DNA of 64,000 nt from Sphingomonas sanguinis (GCF_019297835.1 NZ_CP079203.1:3848001-3912000); one strand, 5' to 3'. Counted from the stretch's first letter, positions 55,775-64,000 are shown. Numbers and translations are program-made. Notes: generated from the letters alone by a model not told the origin.

Positions 55775-55808
55775 GAAAAACCCCGCCGACCCTGCGACCG
55801 GCGGGGTT
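55775..55808 (-). terminator. Rho-independent terminator of the halogenase-GH9-GH1 operon
   Basis: On the minus strand AACCCCGCCGG pairs with TCGGCGGGGTT and is followed by TTTCGTGC. It lies 23 nt past the GH1 stop and would end the transcript beginning near 63731. Confidence 0.85.
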
Positions 55809-55831
55809 CGTCATTCATCAGGCTGTCGGGA

Positions 55832-57277
55832 TCAGACCAGCGCGTTGCGGCGGATCAGTTCCTTATACCACTGCGCGCTCAGCTTGGGCGTACGCTTCTG
55901 GGTGGCGTAATCGACATGGTGCAGGCCGAAGCGCAGGCCATAGCCATCTGCCCATTCGAAATTGTCCATCAGGCTCCAGAGGAAATAGCCCTTGAGCGGG
56001 TAACCCTCGACGGCGGCACGGCGGAACTGGCCCAGATAGTTGCGCAGATACATGATCCGGTCGCCGTCATCGACCAGCCCCTTGTCGTTCAGCTTGTCGT
56101 CGGCCGAGGTGCCGTTCTCCGAGATGTAGATCGCCTTCGGGTTCCACATTTCGCTGACCGCACGGACGCCCCAATAGGCGGCCTCGGGCCCGACATAGAG
56201 CCAGGGCGAGGCCATGCGCGGCGAATTGGGCAGATGCGGCAGCGGGGTATAGCCGCGCGGATCCTCCGGGTTCGCCTTCACGAAGGTCGGCGTGTAGATG
56301 TTCAGCGCCACGAAATCGAGCGGGCTGGCGATCGCCGCCATGTCGCCCGCCTGCACCTTGGGCGCATCGGCCCCGGCGCTCTTCAGATAGGCGTCGGTAT
56401 ATTTGCCCTCCATCACGGCGGTCAGGAACATGGCGTTCTCTTCGCGCATCGCCTTCTTCGTCGCATCGATATGCTCGGGCGTCTCGATGACGGGGACGAA
56501 GATGCTGGCGTTGTCGGCAATGCCGACTTCGGTACCCGCCTTGGCATTGGCGCGGATCGCCTGCACGCCCAGGCCGTGCGCCAGGCAGCCATGGTGGCGG
56601 ACCTGGTTCACCTGGCCCTGGGGCAGCTTCAGGCCCGGCGCATGGATGCCGACCATGTGGCCGAGGTCGGTGAAGCAGCGCAGCTCGTTGACCGTCATGA
56701 AGCGGTGGACGCGGTCGGACAGCTTGCCCGCCATGAAGCCCGCATAGTCGGCGAACGCCTTGGCCGTGTCGCGATTCTGCCAGCCGCCGGGCAGCGCCTG
56801 CGGCAGGTCCCAGTGGAACATGGTGACATTTGGCTGGATGCCCGCGGCCAGCAGCGCGTCGATCACGCGGTTATAATAGTCCAGGCCCTTCTGGTTGAAC
56901 TTGCCGCGACCCTCGGGGAAGATGCGCGACCAGGCGATCGACATGCGATAGGCCTTCACGCCGAGATTCTTCAGAAGCGCGATGTCCTCGTTATAGCGGT
57001 GATAGCTGTCGCAGGCGACGTCGCCGGTGTCGTTGTTCGCGACCTTGCCCGGCGTGTGCGAGAACACGTCCCAGTTGGTCAGGCCGCGCCCGTCTTCCTT
57101 CACCGCGCCTTCGATCTGATAGGAGGCGGTGGCGCAACCCCAGAGGAAATCCTTGGGAAAGCTCAGGTCCGACGCCGTGGCGGCTGCCGCGCGGGTGGCG
57201 GCCAGCGTGCCGCCGCCGGTGGCGAGAGCGGCACCGCCCATCGCCATGCCGGTCTTCATGAAATTACGACGGTCCAT
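55832..57277 (-). CDS. Glycoside hydrolase family 1 beta-glucosidase, Tat-exported
   Basis: This 481-residue protein begins MDRRNFMKTG with a twin-arginine motif (RRNFMK) and an Ala/Gly hydrophobic stretch, so it is probably exported folded to the periplasm. The GH1 barrel follows: FLWGCATASYQIEGA, FHWDLPQAL, nucleophile Glu387 in YISENGTS and FLWSLMDNFEW. The acid/base site is N197-E198-L199 instead of the common NEP. It is 61 nt downstream of the GH9 gene. Likely hydrolyses cello- or other beta-linked oligosaccharides made by GH9. Confidence 0.93.
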   Translation of the reverse strand: MDRRNFMKTGMAMGGAALATGGGTLAATRAAAATASDLSFPKDFLWGCATASYQIEGAVKEDGRGLTNWDVFSHTPGKVANNDTGDVACDSYHRYNEDIALLKNLGVKAYRMSIAWSRIFPEGRGKFNQKGLDYYNRVIDALLAAGIQPNVTMFHWDLPQALPGGWQNRDTAKAFADYAGFMAGKLSDRVHRFMTVNELRCFTDLGHMVGIHAPGLKLPQGQVNQVRHHGCLAHGLGVQAIRANAKAGTEVGIADNASIFVPVIETPEHIDATKKAMREENAMFLTAVMEGKYTDAYLKSAGADAPKVQAGDMAAIASPLDFVALNIYTPTFVKANPEDPRGYTPLPHLPNSPRMASPWLYVGPEAAYWGVRAVSEMWNPKAIYISENGTSADDKLNDKGLVDDGDRIMYLRNYLGQFRRAAVEGYPLKGYFLWSLMDNFEWADGYGLRFGLHHVDYATQKRTPKLSAQWYKELIRRNALV

Positions 57278-57338
57278 ATTCTGTCCTCTTCTGTAACTTT
57301 TGTAACGATGTTCGGGTGAATGGATGCTGTCGCCGCCG

Positions 57339-59141
57339 TCAGGGGCGGGTGGGCAGGGGTCGGGTCAGATCGGTGGCCAGCCAGACGAGCGGCGCATTCC
57401 AGTTGATCGCGACCTCGTTGTGCGCATAGGCGCGCGCGTCGTCGATCCAGCAGCGTGTGCCCATGCACTTACCCTTCAACGGTGCGGAGGCCGGTTCGGG
57501 AAAGACGGTGCTGTTCGCCCCGCCGCTCAGCACGCCCGGCGGCGGGCCGGGCAGCCTGGTGTCGAACTGATGCGCCCAGAAACGATGATGCGGGTTCTGC
57601 ATCGGCTTCCATCCGAAACCGCTGACATAGCTCTGGTCGAGCGGATTGCGGCCCAGCACATAGTCCATCGCATCGACCGCCCCGTCGCGGTAGCGCGCCT
57701 CGCCGGTGAAGCGCGCCGCCAGCGCGAGTATCTGCCCGCGCCCCAATATCCCGCTGTTCGATCCCCAGTGATAGGCGGTCGAGGCATAGGGGATGTGATA
57801 GCCCGACCGGGTTTCCTCGGCGAGGAACCGGTCGGCCAGCGCGATCAGCTTGGCCCGCGCCGCCGCGCGTTCGGCGGGGCTGACGCCGGTCGCGGTCGCC
57901 AGCGTGATCGTGCCCAGCGCGGCGGTGCTGCCCCAGCTCGGCTCGCCGGTCAGCGGGGCGGCATGGAGCGGCATCTTGCGTAGCGATTCGGCCAGTTCGG
58001 GCATGCCGGTCGCGGCATAAAGCTCGGCGGTCGCCCAATAGAGTTCGTCGGACAGCTCGCCATCGCCATAACCGCCGCTGCCGTCGAACGCTTGTGCGGC
58101 ATAGACGTCGGGGTTGCGCAGCGCCGCCCGGTACGCCTTGCCCGCCGCGACCAGGCAGCGCCGGGCGAATTCGTCGTCGATCCCCCGCCAGATGCGCGAA
58201 CATTGCGCGGCGGTCGCGGCGAGGTTCAGCGTCGCGGCCGTGCTGGGCGGGAAGAGCAGGCGCTCCTCCTGATCGTCTGCGGGGGCGGTGGGCAGCTTGG
58301 TCCAGTGGCGATCGGCGATCTTGTGGTGCGCCATGCCCGACGCATCGACCGGCGTCAGCCGCAACGGCCCGCGACCCTGCCGCCCGAGCGGCAGTTCCAT
58401 GGTCTTGCCGTCGGGCACCTGCATCGCCAACAGGAAGCGCATTTCGAAACGCGTCTCGTCGAGCAGGTCGTTGATGCCGTTCCCCGCCTCGGGCAGTGCG
58501 GCGCTGCCATCGGAGAAGGGGGGCGAGGCCGCATCCACCTCATAGAGATTTTGCAGCATCCACAGCGCGATGCCGCCATTGACGACATATTTGCCCTGAT
58601 CGCCCGCATCATACCAGCCGCCGGTCACGTCCAGCGTATAGGGACAGCCCGGCCAGTCGGTGCCCGCCTGATCGAGCCCCTTGAAGCAGGTCACGACCTC
58701 TTTCGCGTGCCCCGCCGCCCGCGCCCATTGCGGACCGCCCGCGAAGCGCGCGTCGATCGCCACCCCGGCACGCTGTTGGTAGAAGAAATTGAGCGAGGCG
58801 TGCGACAGCGGACGATAGACATCGGCCGCGATGGTGAAGGGGTGGCTGGTGCGGCCATCGACCTTCAGGCGATAGGTGCCAGGCGTGCGGAACGTGCCGA
58901 AGTCGATCTGCTGCACCGTATCGCCCGAGGCGGCGTCGGGGCCGAAGACCGTCGCCTGCCCGCGCGCGACCGTGCGGCCCTTTTCGTCGAGCAGCTCCCA
59001 AGGCAAGGGCGCGCCGTCCTTCGCGACGATCGCGCGCTTGGCGGTGTCGGGGCGGAAGCCGATCTGGTTGAGATGCGGCCCCGGCGCTTCTCCCGCGCCG
59101 GTCGCCGCCAGCGCCAGCAGCGGAAGGATCACGCGCGTCAC
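57339..59141 (-). CDS. Glycoside hydrolase family 9 endoglucanase-like protein
   Basis: This 600-residue secreted protein has a signal peptide (about 1-19), an N-terminal Ig-like CelD_N domain (about 20-105; LNQIGFRPDTAKRAIV) and a GH9 catalytic (alpha/alpha)6 domain. The catalytic base region is GGWYDAGDQGKYVVNGG (Asp178, Asp181), the HHRFWAHQ segment contains the family His, and the general acid Glu is in AYAHNEVAINWNAPLVW. It overlaps the upstream halogenase gene by 4 nt, so it is co-translated with it. Confidence 0.92.
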   Translation of the reverse strand: MTRVILPLLALAATGAGEAPGPHLNQIGFRPDTAKRAIVAKDGAPLPWELLDEKGRTVARGQATVFGPDAASGDTVQQIDFGTFRTPGTYRLKVDGRTSHPFTIAADVYRPLSHASLNFFYQQRAGVAIDARFAGGPQWARAAGHAKEVVTCFKGLDQAGTDWPGCPYTLDVTGGWYDAGDQGKYVVNGGIALWMLQNLYEVDAASPPFSDGSAALPEAGNGINDLLDETRFEMRFLLAMQVPDGKTMELPLGRQGRGPLRLTPVDASGMAHHKIADRHWTKLPTAPADDQEERLLFPPSTAATLNLAATAAQCSRIWRGIDDEFARRCLVAAGKAYRAALRNPDVYAAQAFDGSGGYGDGELSDELYWATAELYAATGMPELAESLRKMPLHAAPLTGEPSWGSTAALGTITLATATGVSPAERAAARAKLIALADRFLAEETRSGYHIPYASTAYHWGSNSGILGRGQILALAARFTGEARYRDGAVDAMDYVLGRNPLDQSYVSGFGWKPMQNPHHRFWAHQFDTRLPGPPPGVLSGGANSTVFPEPASAPLKGKCMGTRCWIDDARAYAHNEVAINWNAPLVWLATDLTRPLPTRP

Positions 59142-60751
59142 AGCAGCGGGCCCTTGGCCTGCACCGTGCCGCTTGTCCGCGCGAAGTCGAACCCGTCCTG
59201 TCCGCCGCGCGCCGCCGTCATGGCGGGGGCGAGCGGGGAGGGGGCGGTCATGCGCAGGAAATCGCCATGGCTGGGCATCCGCGCGGCGGTGTCGGCATAA
59301 CCGGCGTGCATCTGTGCCAGCGCCTGCGCGACCAGATCCTCGTCCAGCGCATCGGCGGCGGGTTCCCAGCTTTCGGGCACCAGCCCCTGGCCCAGGCAGA
59401 CTGCGACCCAGCTGGGGTTGCTGAACAGGTCATAGCCTTCGCGGAACAGCCGCCCCTTCCCCGACCACAGCGCAATCTTGCGCGCGAGACTATCGGGCAC
59501 CTCCATGGTGCGCACCCGGTTCCAGAAGGGCGTGTCGTCGCGCCGCGTCGCCTTGTAATGCAGGATGATGAAGTCGCGCACATCCTCATACAGGTCATGC
59601 ATCTGGCGGTTGAACTCGTCGCGCTCGGCGGGGTCGAAGCGTTTGTCGGGGAACAGCGCGGTCAGACGCTGGATCGCGGCCTGGACCAGATGGATGCTGG
59701 TCGATTCCAGCGGCTCCAGAAAACCGCTCGACAGGCCCAGCGCCACGACATTGCGGTTCCAGCTCTGCCGCCGCCGCCCGGCGGTGAAGCGCAGATGGCG
59801 GGGATCGCCCAGCAACTCGCCCTCCAGGCTGCCGAGCAATTGCGCCTCGGCCGCCTCGGCATCCAGATAATCGCTGCAATAGACCAGGCCGTTGCCCATC
59901 CGGTGTTGCAGCGGAATGCGCCATTGCCACCCGGCGTCACGCGCGGTGGCGCGGGTGAAGGGATCGGGCTCGACCGGGTTGGGCAATGCGCACGGGGCGG
60001 CGACCGCGCGGTCGCAGGGCAGCCACTGCGCATAGCTTTCATAGCCGGTTTCCAGCGCCTCCTCGATCAGCAGCCCGCGAAAGCCCGAGCAGTCGATGAA
60101 CAGATCGCCCTCGATCCGCCGTCCATCGGCCAGCGTTATCGCCTCGACATAGCCATCCTCGGGCCGCAGGTTGACCGCGTCGATCCGCCCCTCGACCCGC
60201 GTCACCCCGCCGCGCTCGGCATAGCCGCGCAGATAGCGCGCATAGAGCGAGGCGTCGAAATGGAAGGCGTAGAACAGCTCGCGGATCGGCGAGCGCGCAT
60301 CGGGCTTGGCGCGACCGAACTTGCCGGCCTTCGCCGCGACCGCGCTCATCGACCATTCGGCAATGTCGGGCAGCGCGCGGCGGCTGCGTTCGCGCAAATA
60401 GAGCTGGTGGAAATGCACGCCCTGCAAATCCTGGGCATGGCGGCCGAACGGGTGGACGTATCGTTCGCCCTTGTCGCCCCAGTCGACGAACTCGATGCCC
60501 AGCTTGAAGGTGCCGCCGGTCTTGGCGAGGAAGTCGTTCTCGTCCAGCCCGAGCATCTGGTTGAAGGTGATGATCGGCGGGATCGTCGCCTCGCCGACAC
60601 CGACCGTGCCGATCTCCTCGGACTCGACCAGCGTGACATGGGTATAGCCATTGTTGAGCAGCCGGGCGAAGGCGGCGGCGGCCATCCATCCGGCGGTGCC
60701 GCCGCCGACGATGACGACCCGGCGGATCAAATGGTCGGAATGGGGAGTCAT
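59138..60751 (-). CDS. Flavin-dependent (tryptophan-type) halogenase homologue 1
   Basis: This 537-residue protein of the tryptophan-halogenase family has an FAD motif VGGGTAGW (15-22), VGVGEATIP (50-58), a Lys at the PrnA Lys79 position (Lys83, TFKLGIEF), the halogenase signature WxWxIP (275-280) and FLEPLEST with Glu349 at the PrnA Glu346 position. All catalytic features are intact. The ATG at 60751 is the family start. It overlaps GH9 downstream and homologue 2 upstream by 4 nt. Related genes beside TonB receptors are known (BrvH of Brevundimonas, Xcc proteins of Xanthomonas). Substrate unknown. Confidence 0.92.
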   Translation of the reverse strand: MTPHSDHLIRRVVIVGGGTAGWMAAAAFARLLNNGYTHVTLVESEEIGTVGVGEATIPPIITFNQMLGLDENDFLAKTGGTFKLGIEFVDWGDKGERYVHPFGRHAQDLQGVHFHQLYLRERSRRALPDIAEWSMSAVAAKAGKFGRAKPDARSPIRELFYAFHFDASLYARYLRGYAERGGVTRVEGRIDAVNLRPEDGYVEAITLADGRRIEGDLFIDCSGFRGLLIEEALETGYESYAQWLPCDRAVAAPCALPNPVEPDPFTRATARDAGWQWRIPLQHRMGNGLVYCSDYLDAEAAEAQLLGSLEGELLGDPRHLRFTAGRRRQSWNRNVVALGLSSGFLEPLESTSIHLVQAAIQRLTALFPDKRFDPAERDEFNRQMHDLYEDVRDFIILHYKATRRDDTPFWNRVRTMEVPDSLARKIALWSGKGRLFREGYDLFSNPSWVAVCLGQGLVPESWEPAADALDEDLVAQALAQMHAGYADTAARMPSHGDFLRMTAPSPLAPAMTAARGGQDGFDFARTSGTVQAKGPLL

Positions 60752-62217
60752 CGGGCAAGGCGCCTCATCTGGGCCGCGCGCCACTGCGCATGGGCCGGAA
60801 CATGGGGAAGGGCGGCGGCGATCGCGTCGGTCATCCGCGCCATGGCGGTATTCACTTGCGGCGCAGGGACGCCGTGGACCAGCGGGTCGATGCGACGGGG
60901 AAGATATCCTTGCCCGAGCAGGATTGCGGCCCAGCTGTCGCGGGTGAAGGTCTCTTCCTCGTAAAAGGGCAGGCGACCCCGCTCGCCGAACTGGCCGAGC
61001 GTATGGGCCAGCGACGCAGGGAGTTCGGCCTTCGCCACCGCCTGCCACATCGGTTCGGGGCGGCGGGCGGTGCGGTAATGCGCGGCCAGGAAATCGCGCA
61101 CCCGCTCTGCCTCGGTCAGGGTCTGGCGATTGAAGTCGGCGGCCTCGACCTCGGCCATGGCGCTGTCGGGCAGCATGGTGATCAGCCGGTCGATCGCGCT
61201 CAGCGCCAGATGCAGGTTGCACCATTCCAGTGGTTCGACCTGCGTCGCCGCGTCACCGATCGCGATACAGTTGCCGCGCCATGGCTGGGGCCGGGTGCCG
61301 GGGCGGATGACGATGGGGGCGTCGACCACGGCGCCGTCGCGGGCCAGCATCGCAGCGGCCTCGGCATCGGACAGATGGGCGCTGCCATAGGCCATGCCGA
61401 CCTGCTCGCCGCTCGACCAGAGCCAGCCCGCCGCATGGGCGGTGACGGGCGTCAGCACCGGCGCACCCTCGCCCGCCATCTGCGTGCCCAGCAGCACCCG
61501 GTCGCAGGGCAACCAGTCGCGCCAGTCCTGCCACGCATCGTCGATGCTGCCCCGCAGCAGCGCGGCGGGGCCGGTCGCATCGATATAGAGATGCGCGGTC
61601 AAAGGTGCGCCATGCTGCACTGCGATAGCGGTCACATGGCCGGTCGCATCGACCTGGACCTGAGCGATCGAATCCGTGACCTCGCGGACCCCGACATGCA
61701 GGGCGAAGGCCCGCATCATCGCGACCTGGCGGGGGAGGTCGAGCGTCAGGCCATAGTCATGCCCGGCAAAGGGTGTGCCCGGCGACGGGGGCACGAAGCC
61801 ACCCGCCCGCGCCAACTGTGCCGCCGGGCAATAGGCGTCGAACGGCGCCGCGCGGCCGTCGCGCGCGGCGCGAACCCAATGGAGGTGAAACGCCGCCGGG
61901 CCGATCGCATGACCGTAGCCGTCATAGGCATGGACATAGTCGGGCAGCCCCTCCGCCCAGCCGGAGAAGCGCGTGCCCAGCCGATAGCCCGCGCCGGTCC
62001 GCGTCACCCCGTCATCCTCGCCGATGCCCAGATCGGCATGGAAACCGGGCAGCGAGGGCAGGGTGCAGGCGATCCGATCGGCGAGTGCGTCATGGGCGGG
62101 CGGGGTGGCGAGCAGCGTGACGTCCAGGAACGGTGCGCGGCGCTTCAGCGCGGCGGCGGCGCTCCAGCCGGTCAGGCCGCTGCCCACGGCCAGCACATGG
62201 CGAATGGGGGCGCTCAT
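60748..62217 (-). CDS. Degenerate flavin-dependent halogenase homologue 2
   Basis: This 489-residue protein aligns over its length with its neighbours: FAD motif VGSGLTGW (11-18), GYRLGTRFSGW, YIDATGP, VEPLEW and the C-terminal helices (VRDFLAAHYRTARR). However, the catalytic Lys is Arg79, the VGVGEATIP segment is lost, WxWxIP is reduced to WLWSSG, and the Ser-Thr after Glu331 is Trp-Cys. It therefore probably does not halogenate. It overlaps homologue 3 and homologue 1 by 4 nt each. It may be a flavoprotein with another activity or a partner of the active paralogues. Confidence 0.82.
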   Translation of the reverse strand: MSAPIRHVLAVGSGLTGWSAAAALKRRAPFLDVTLLATPPAHDALADRIACTLPSLPGFHADLGIGEDDGVTRTGAGYRLGTRFSGWAEGLPDYVHAYDGYGHAIGPAAFHLHWVRAARDGRAAPFDAYCPAAQLARAGGFVPPSPGTPFAGHDYGLTLDLPRQVAMMRAFALHVGVREVTDSIAQVQVDATGHVTAIAVQHGAPLTAHLYIDATGPAALLRGSIDDAWQDWRDWLPCDRVLLGTQMAGEGAPVLTPVTAHAAGWLWSSGEQVGMAYGSAHLSDAEAAAMLARDGAVVDAPIVIRPGTRPQPWRGNCIAIGDAATQVEPLEWCNLHLALSAIDRLITMLPDSAMAEVEAADFNRQTLTEAERVRDFLAAHYRTARRPEPMWQAVAKAELPASLAHTLGQFGERGRLPFYEEETFTRDSWAAILLGQGYLPRRIDPLVHGVPAPQVNTAMARMTDAIAAALPHVPAHAQWRAAQMRRLAR

Positions 62218-63731
62218 GCCGCCACCATCGGGCAATAGCGTTCCAGAAAGGCGCGGTGGTCGGGCCGCATGGCGACTTCGGCAGCGATCTCGCTGCGAAG
62301 CGATTGAACGGCCTGAACCAGATCGCCGGTCCCCGCCACATCGGCACGCGGGTCCCAGCCTTCGGGGACGATGCCCTGGCCCAGATACACCGCGATCCAG
62401 CTGGCATCCAGGAACACGCCCTCGCGATACTTCACCACCCGGCCGCGACGGCGCCATAGCTCCAGCTTTTCGCCCAAGCTGTCGGGAATCGCCATGGTGC
62501 GGACATAGTTCCAGAAGGGCGAATCGTCGCGCGACGTGGCGTGGTAATGCAGGATCAGGAAGTCCCGGATCCGGTCATATTCCAGATCGATGACCCGGTT
62601 GAATTCGTCGCGGTCGGACGCTTCCATCCGGCGGCCGGGGAACAGCTCGATCAGCGCGGTGATCGCCTGTTGCACCAGATAGATGCTGGTCGATTCGAGC
62701 GGCTCCAGGAAACCGCTAGCCAGCCCGATGGCGACGCAATTGCCGACCCAGCTTCGCCGCCGCCGCCCCGCCTTGAAGCGCAGCAGGCGCGGCTCGGCCA
62801 GCTTCTCGCCCTCCACGGCCTCTTCCAGCGCGCGGGCGGCATCGCCGTCGCTGATGAAGTCGCTGGCATAGACATAGCCATTGCCGGTGCGATGCTGGAG
62901 CGGGATGCGCCAGCGCCATCCGGCGGGCATGGCGATCGCGCTGGTATAGGGGGTGACGGCGGTCTCGGTCCGGCACGGCATGGCGACGGCGCGGTCGGTC
63001 GGCAGCCATTTCGACCAGTCCTCGAACGGTTCGTCCAGCGTCTGGCCCAGCAGCAGCGAGCGGAAACCCGAGCAGTCGATGAACAGGTCGCCCTCGACCC
63101 GTTCGCCATCGGCCAGCGTGACCGAACGGATCAGCCCGCTCTCGCCGTCACGCTCGACATCGACGACCATGCCCTCGGTGCGCACCGCACCCGCTTCCTC
63201 CGCCAGGCTTCGCAGATAGGGGGCGAACAGCAGCGCATCGAATTGATAGGCATAGCCGAAAGTGGAACTCAGGCCGCCCCGGCCCTGATCGGGATGCTCG
63301 AACCGCGCCTCGCGCGCCAGGGTACAGGCATAGGATAGCTGGTCCAGCGGCGGCAGATCCTGTCCCTCGCGCGCCAGCCGCGACCAGTAATGGTGGAAAT
63401 CGATCGCCCCCGCGCCGCGTCCGAACGTGCCGAACGGGTGGATATAGCTGTCGCCGATCCGGCCCCAATCGCGAAACTCGATGCCCAGTTTGAAGGTGGC
63501 CCGGGTGCGCGCCATGAACTCCGCCTCGGGGATTCCCAGGCGTTCGTTGAAGGAGCGGATATGGGGCAGAGTCGCCTCGCCGACGCCGACGACACCGATC
63601 GCCTCGGACTCGATCAGGCGGACCGTGCATTGTCCCGAAAGAAGACGAGTCAGGGCCGCGCCGGCCATCCAGCCCGCCGTACCGCCGCCCACAATGACGA
63701 CCCGCACCACGTCGTTTGTCACTTTCGTCAT
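62214..63731 (-). CDS. Flavin-dependent (tryptophan-type) halogenase homologue 3
   Basis: This 505-residue protein has FAD motif VGGGTAGW (14-21), VGVGEATLP, catalytic Lys81 (TFKLGIEF), WRWRIP and FLEPLESTSIYL with the catalytic Glu. It is clearly related to homologue 1 but diverged. The ATG at 63731 follows GGGGGTGG; an in-frame TTG at 63761 is less likely. It is the first gene of the five-gene minus-strand operon ending at 55832. The promoter and an operator-like site lie in the 245 bp upstream. Confidence 0.92.
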   Translation of the reverse strand: MTKVTNDVVRVVIVGGGTAGWMAGAALTRLLSGQCTVRLIESEAIGVVGVGEATLPHIRSFNERLGIPEAEFMARTRATFKLGIEFRDWGRIGDSYIHPFGTFGRGAGAIDFHHYWSRLAREGQDLPPLDQLSYACTLAREARFEHPDQGRGGLSSTFGYAYQFDALLFAPYLRSLAEEAGAVRTEGMVVDVERDGESGLIRSVTLADGERVEGDLFIDCSGFRSLLLGQTLDEPFEDWSKWLPTDRAVAMPCRTETAVTPYTSAIAMPAGWRWRIPLQHRTGNGYVYASDFISDGDAARALEEAVEGEKLAEPRLLRFKAGRRRRSWVGNCVAIGLASGFLEPLESTSIYLVQQAITALIELFPGRRMEASDRDEFNRVIDLEYDRIRDFLILHYHATSRDDSPFWNYVRTMAIPDSLGEKLELWRRRGRVVKYREGVFLDASWIAVYLGQGIVPEGWDPRADVAGTGDLVQAVQSLRSEIAAEVAMRPDHRAFLERYCPMVAA

Positions 63732-63976
63732 CCACCCCCGACCCGGTGATTCCCGGGCCAATTTCTCATTTCATGCCGTGCGTCGGGTCCTGCCGCAATC
63801 CACCGACAGGGGGAGCGTGGCAGGAATGTCGCACCTTGTCCCGGATCGGACGTTCTTTAAGTTAAACATCTTGTCGAAATGTTGCTGGTAGCGCAATCAC
63901 GAGTCTGTGAAACGTGTCGAAAGGCACGATCGCGACCGAACCACGCGACGCCAATGGGGCGCGCGCCAAGGGGGGG
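63732..63976. other. Divergent promoter region with operator-like site
   Basis: The region between the halogenase operon and the partial gene at 63977 contains no gene. TGGTAGCGCAATCA at 63886-63899 matches the inverse of the TGTTAGCGCTACCA-type operator at 12 of 14 positions and has GGTAGCGC intact. AT-rich sequence at 63850-63880 (TTTAAGTTAAACATC) could hold a promoter for either direction. Confidence 0.55.
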
Positions 63977-64000
63977 ATGACCATCATGCGCAGCGCTGCG
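63977..64000 (+). CDS. Start of a gene cut by the window edge
   Basis: ATG at 63977, preceded by AAGGGGGGG, opens the frame MTIMRSAA; a second ATG in frame is at 63986. The ribosome site and the position downstream of the operator-like site support a real gene, and the position fits another TonB receptor or a regulator of the locus. Only 8 codons are visible. Confidence 0.5.

Overview
This window is high-GC, densely coded DNA from an alphaproteobacterium, most likely a sphingomonad (Sphingomonas or a close relative). The inference rests on conserved gene orders (rpsT-dnaA, secB-timA-mltA-smr, ubiE-ubiB-coaBC-dut, rpmH-rnpA-yidD-yidC-engB), on large TonB-dependent receptors next to glycoside hydrolases and flavin-dependent halogenase homologues, and on short GC-rich palindromic intergenic repeats. 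Taxonomy was not tested by any search.

Layout. 1-8379: a plus-strand run etfB-etfA-purU-(dimethylglycine/sarcosine dehydrogenase-like)-folB-gbcA-gbcB, read as a glycine betaine demethylation module with its electron acceptor (ETF) and its tetrahydrofolate supply and recycling. 8402-9539: a decayed IS3-family element. 9743-18707: tRNA-Glu, class II DAHP synthase, a PDZ-M48 protease, a chemoreceptor, a small membrane protein, cysS, rpsU, an FKBP isomerase and a small secreted protein. 18902-23637: a metallophosphatase, wecC/wecB and galU (nucleotide-sugar supply for surface polysaccharide) and a second small membrane protein related to the one at 14600. 23634-29885: a tightly packed minus-strand run (ThiF/MoeB-like, hypothetical, dut, coaBC, membrane protein, ubiB, ubiE). 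29965-33150: mutM, rpsT, dnaA. 33238-36929: nucleoside-kinase-like protein, trpS, murJ, secB. 36964-37232: an unusual 269-bp nested palindrome element. 37388-47563: timA, mltA, smr, dapE, a small membrane protein, a glutathione transferase-like protein, the engB-yidC-yidD-rnpA-rpmH cluster, comM, a small conserved protein and tRNA-Leu.

47771-64000 is an accessory carbohydrate-utilisation region: a TonB receptor, a GH43 enzyme, a second TonB receptor of the Xanthomonas/Caulobacter carbohydrate type, then a convergent minus-strand unit read in the order halogenase homologue 3, 2, 1, GH9, GH1. Four of these genes overlap each other by 4 nt. Two of the three halogenase homologues keep the catalytic Lys and Glu; the middle one has Arg in place of Lys and has lost other core motifs. 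Sites resembling a LacI-family operator (the XylR-type motif of Caulobacter, recalled from the literature) lie upstream of the second receptor and upstream of the halogenase operon. This halogenase-glucanase operon, the nested palindrome at 36964 and the start-codon puzzle at rpmH/rnpA are the parts most worth a second look.
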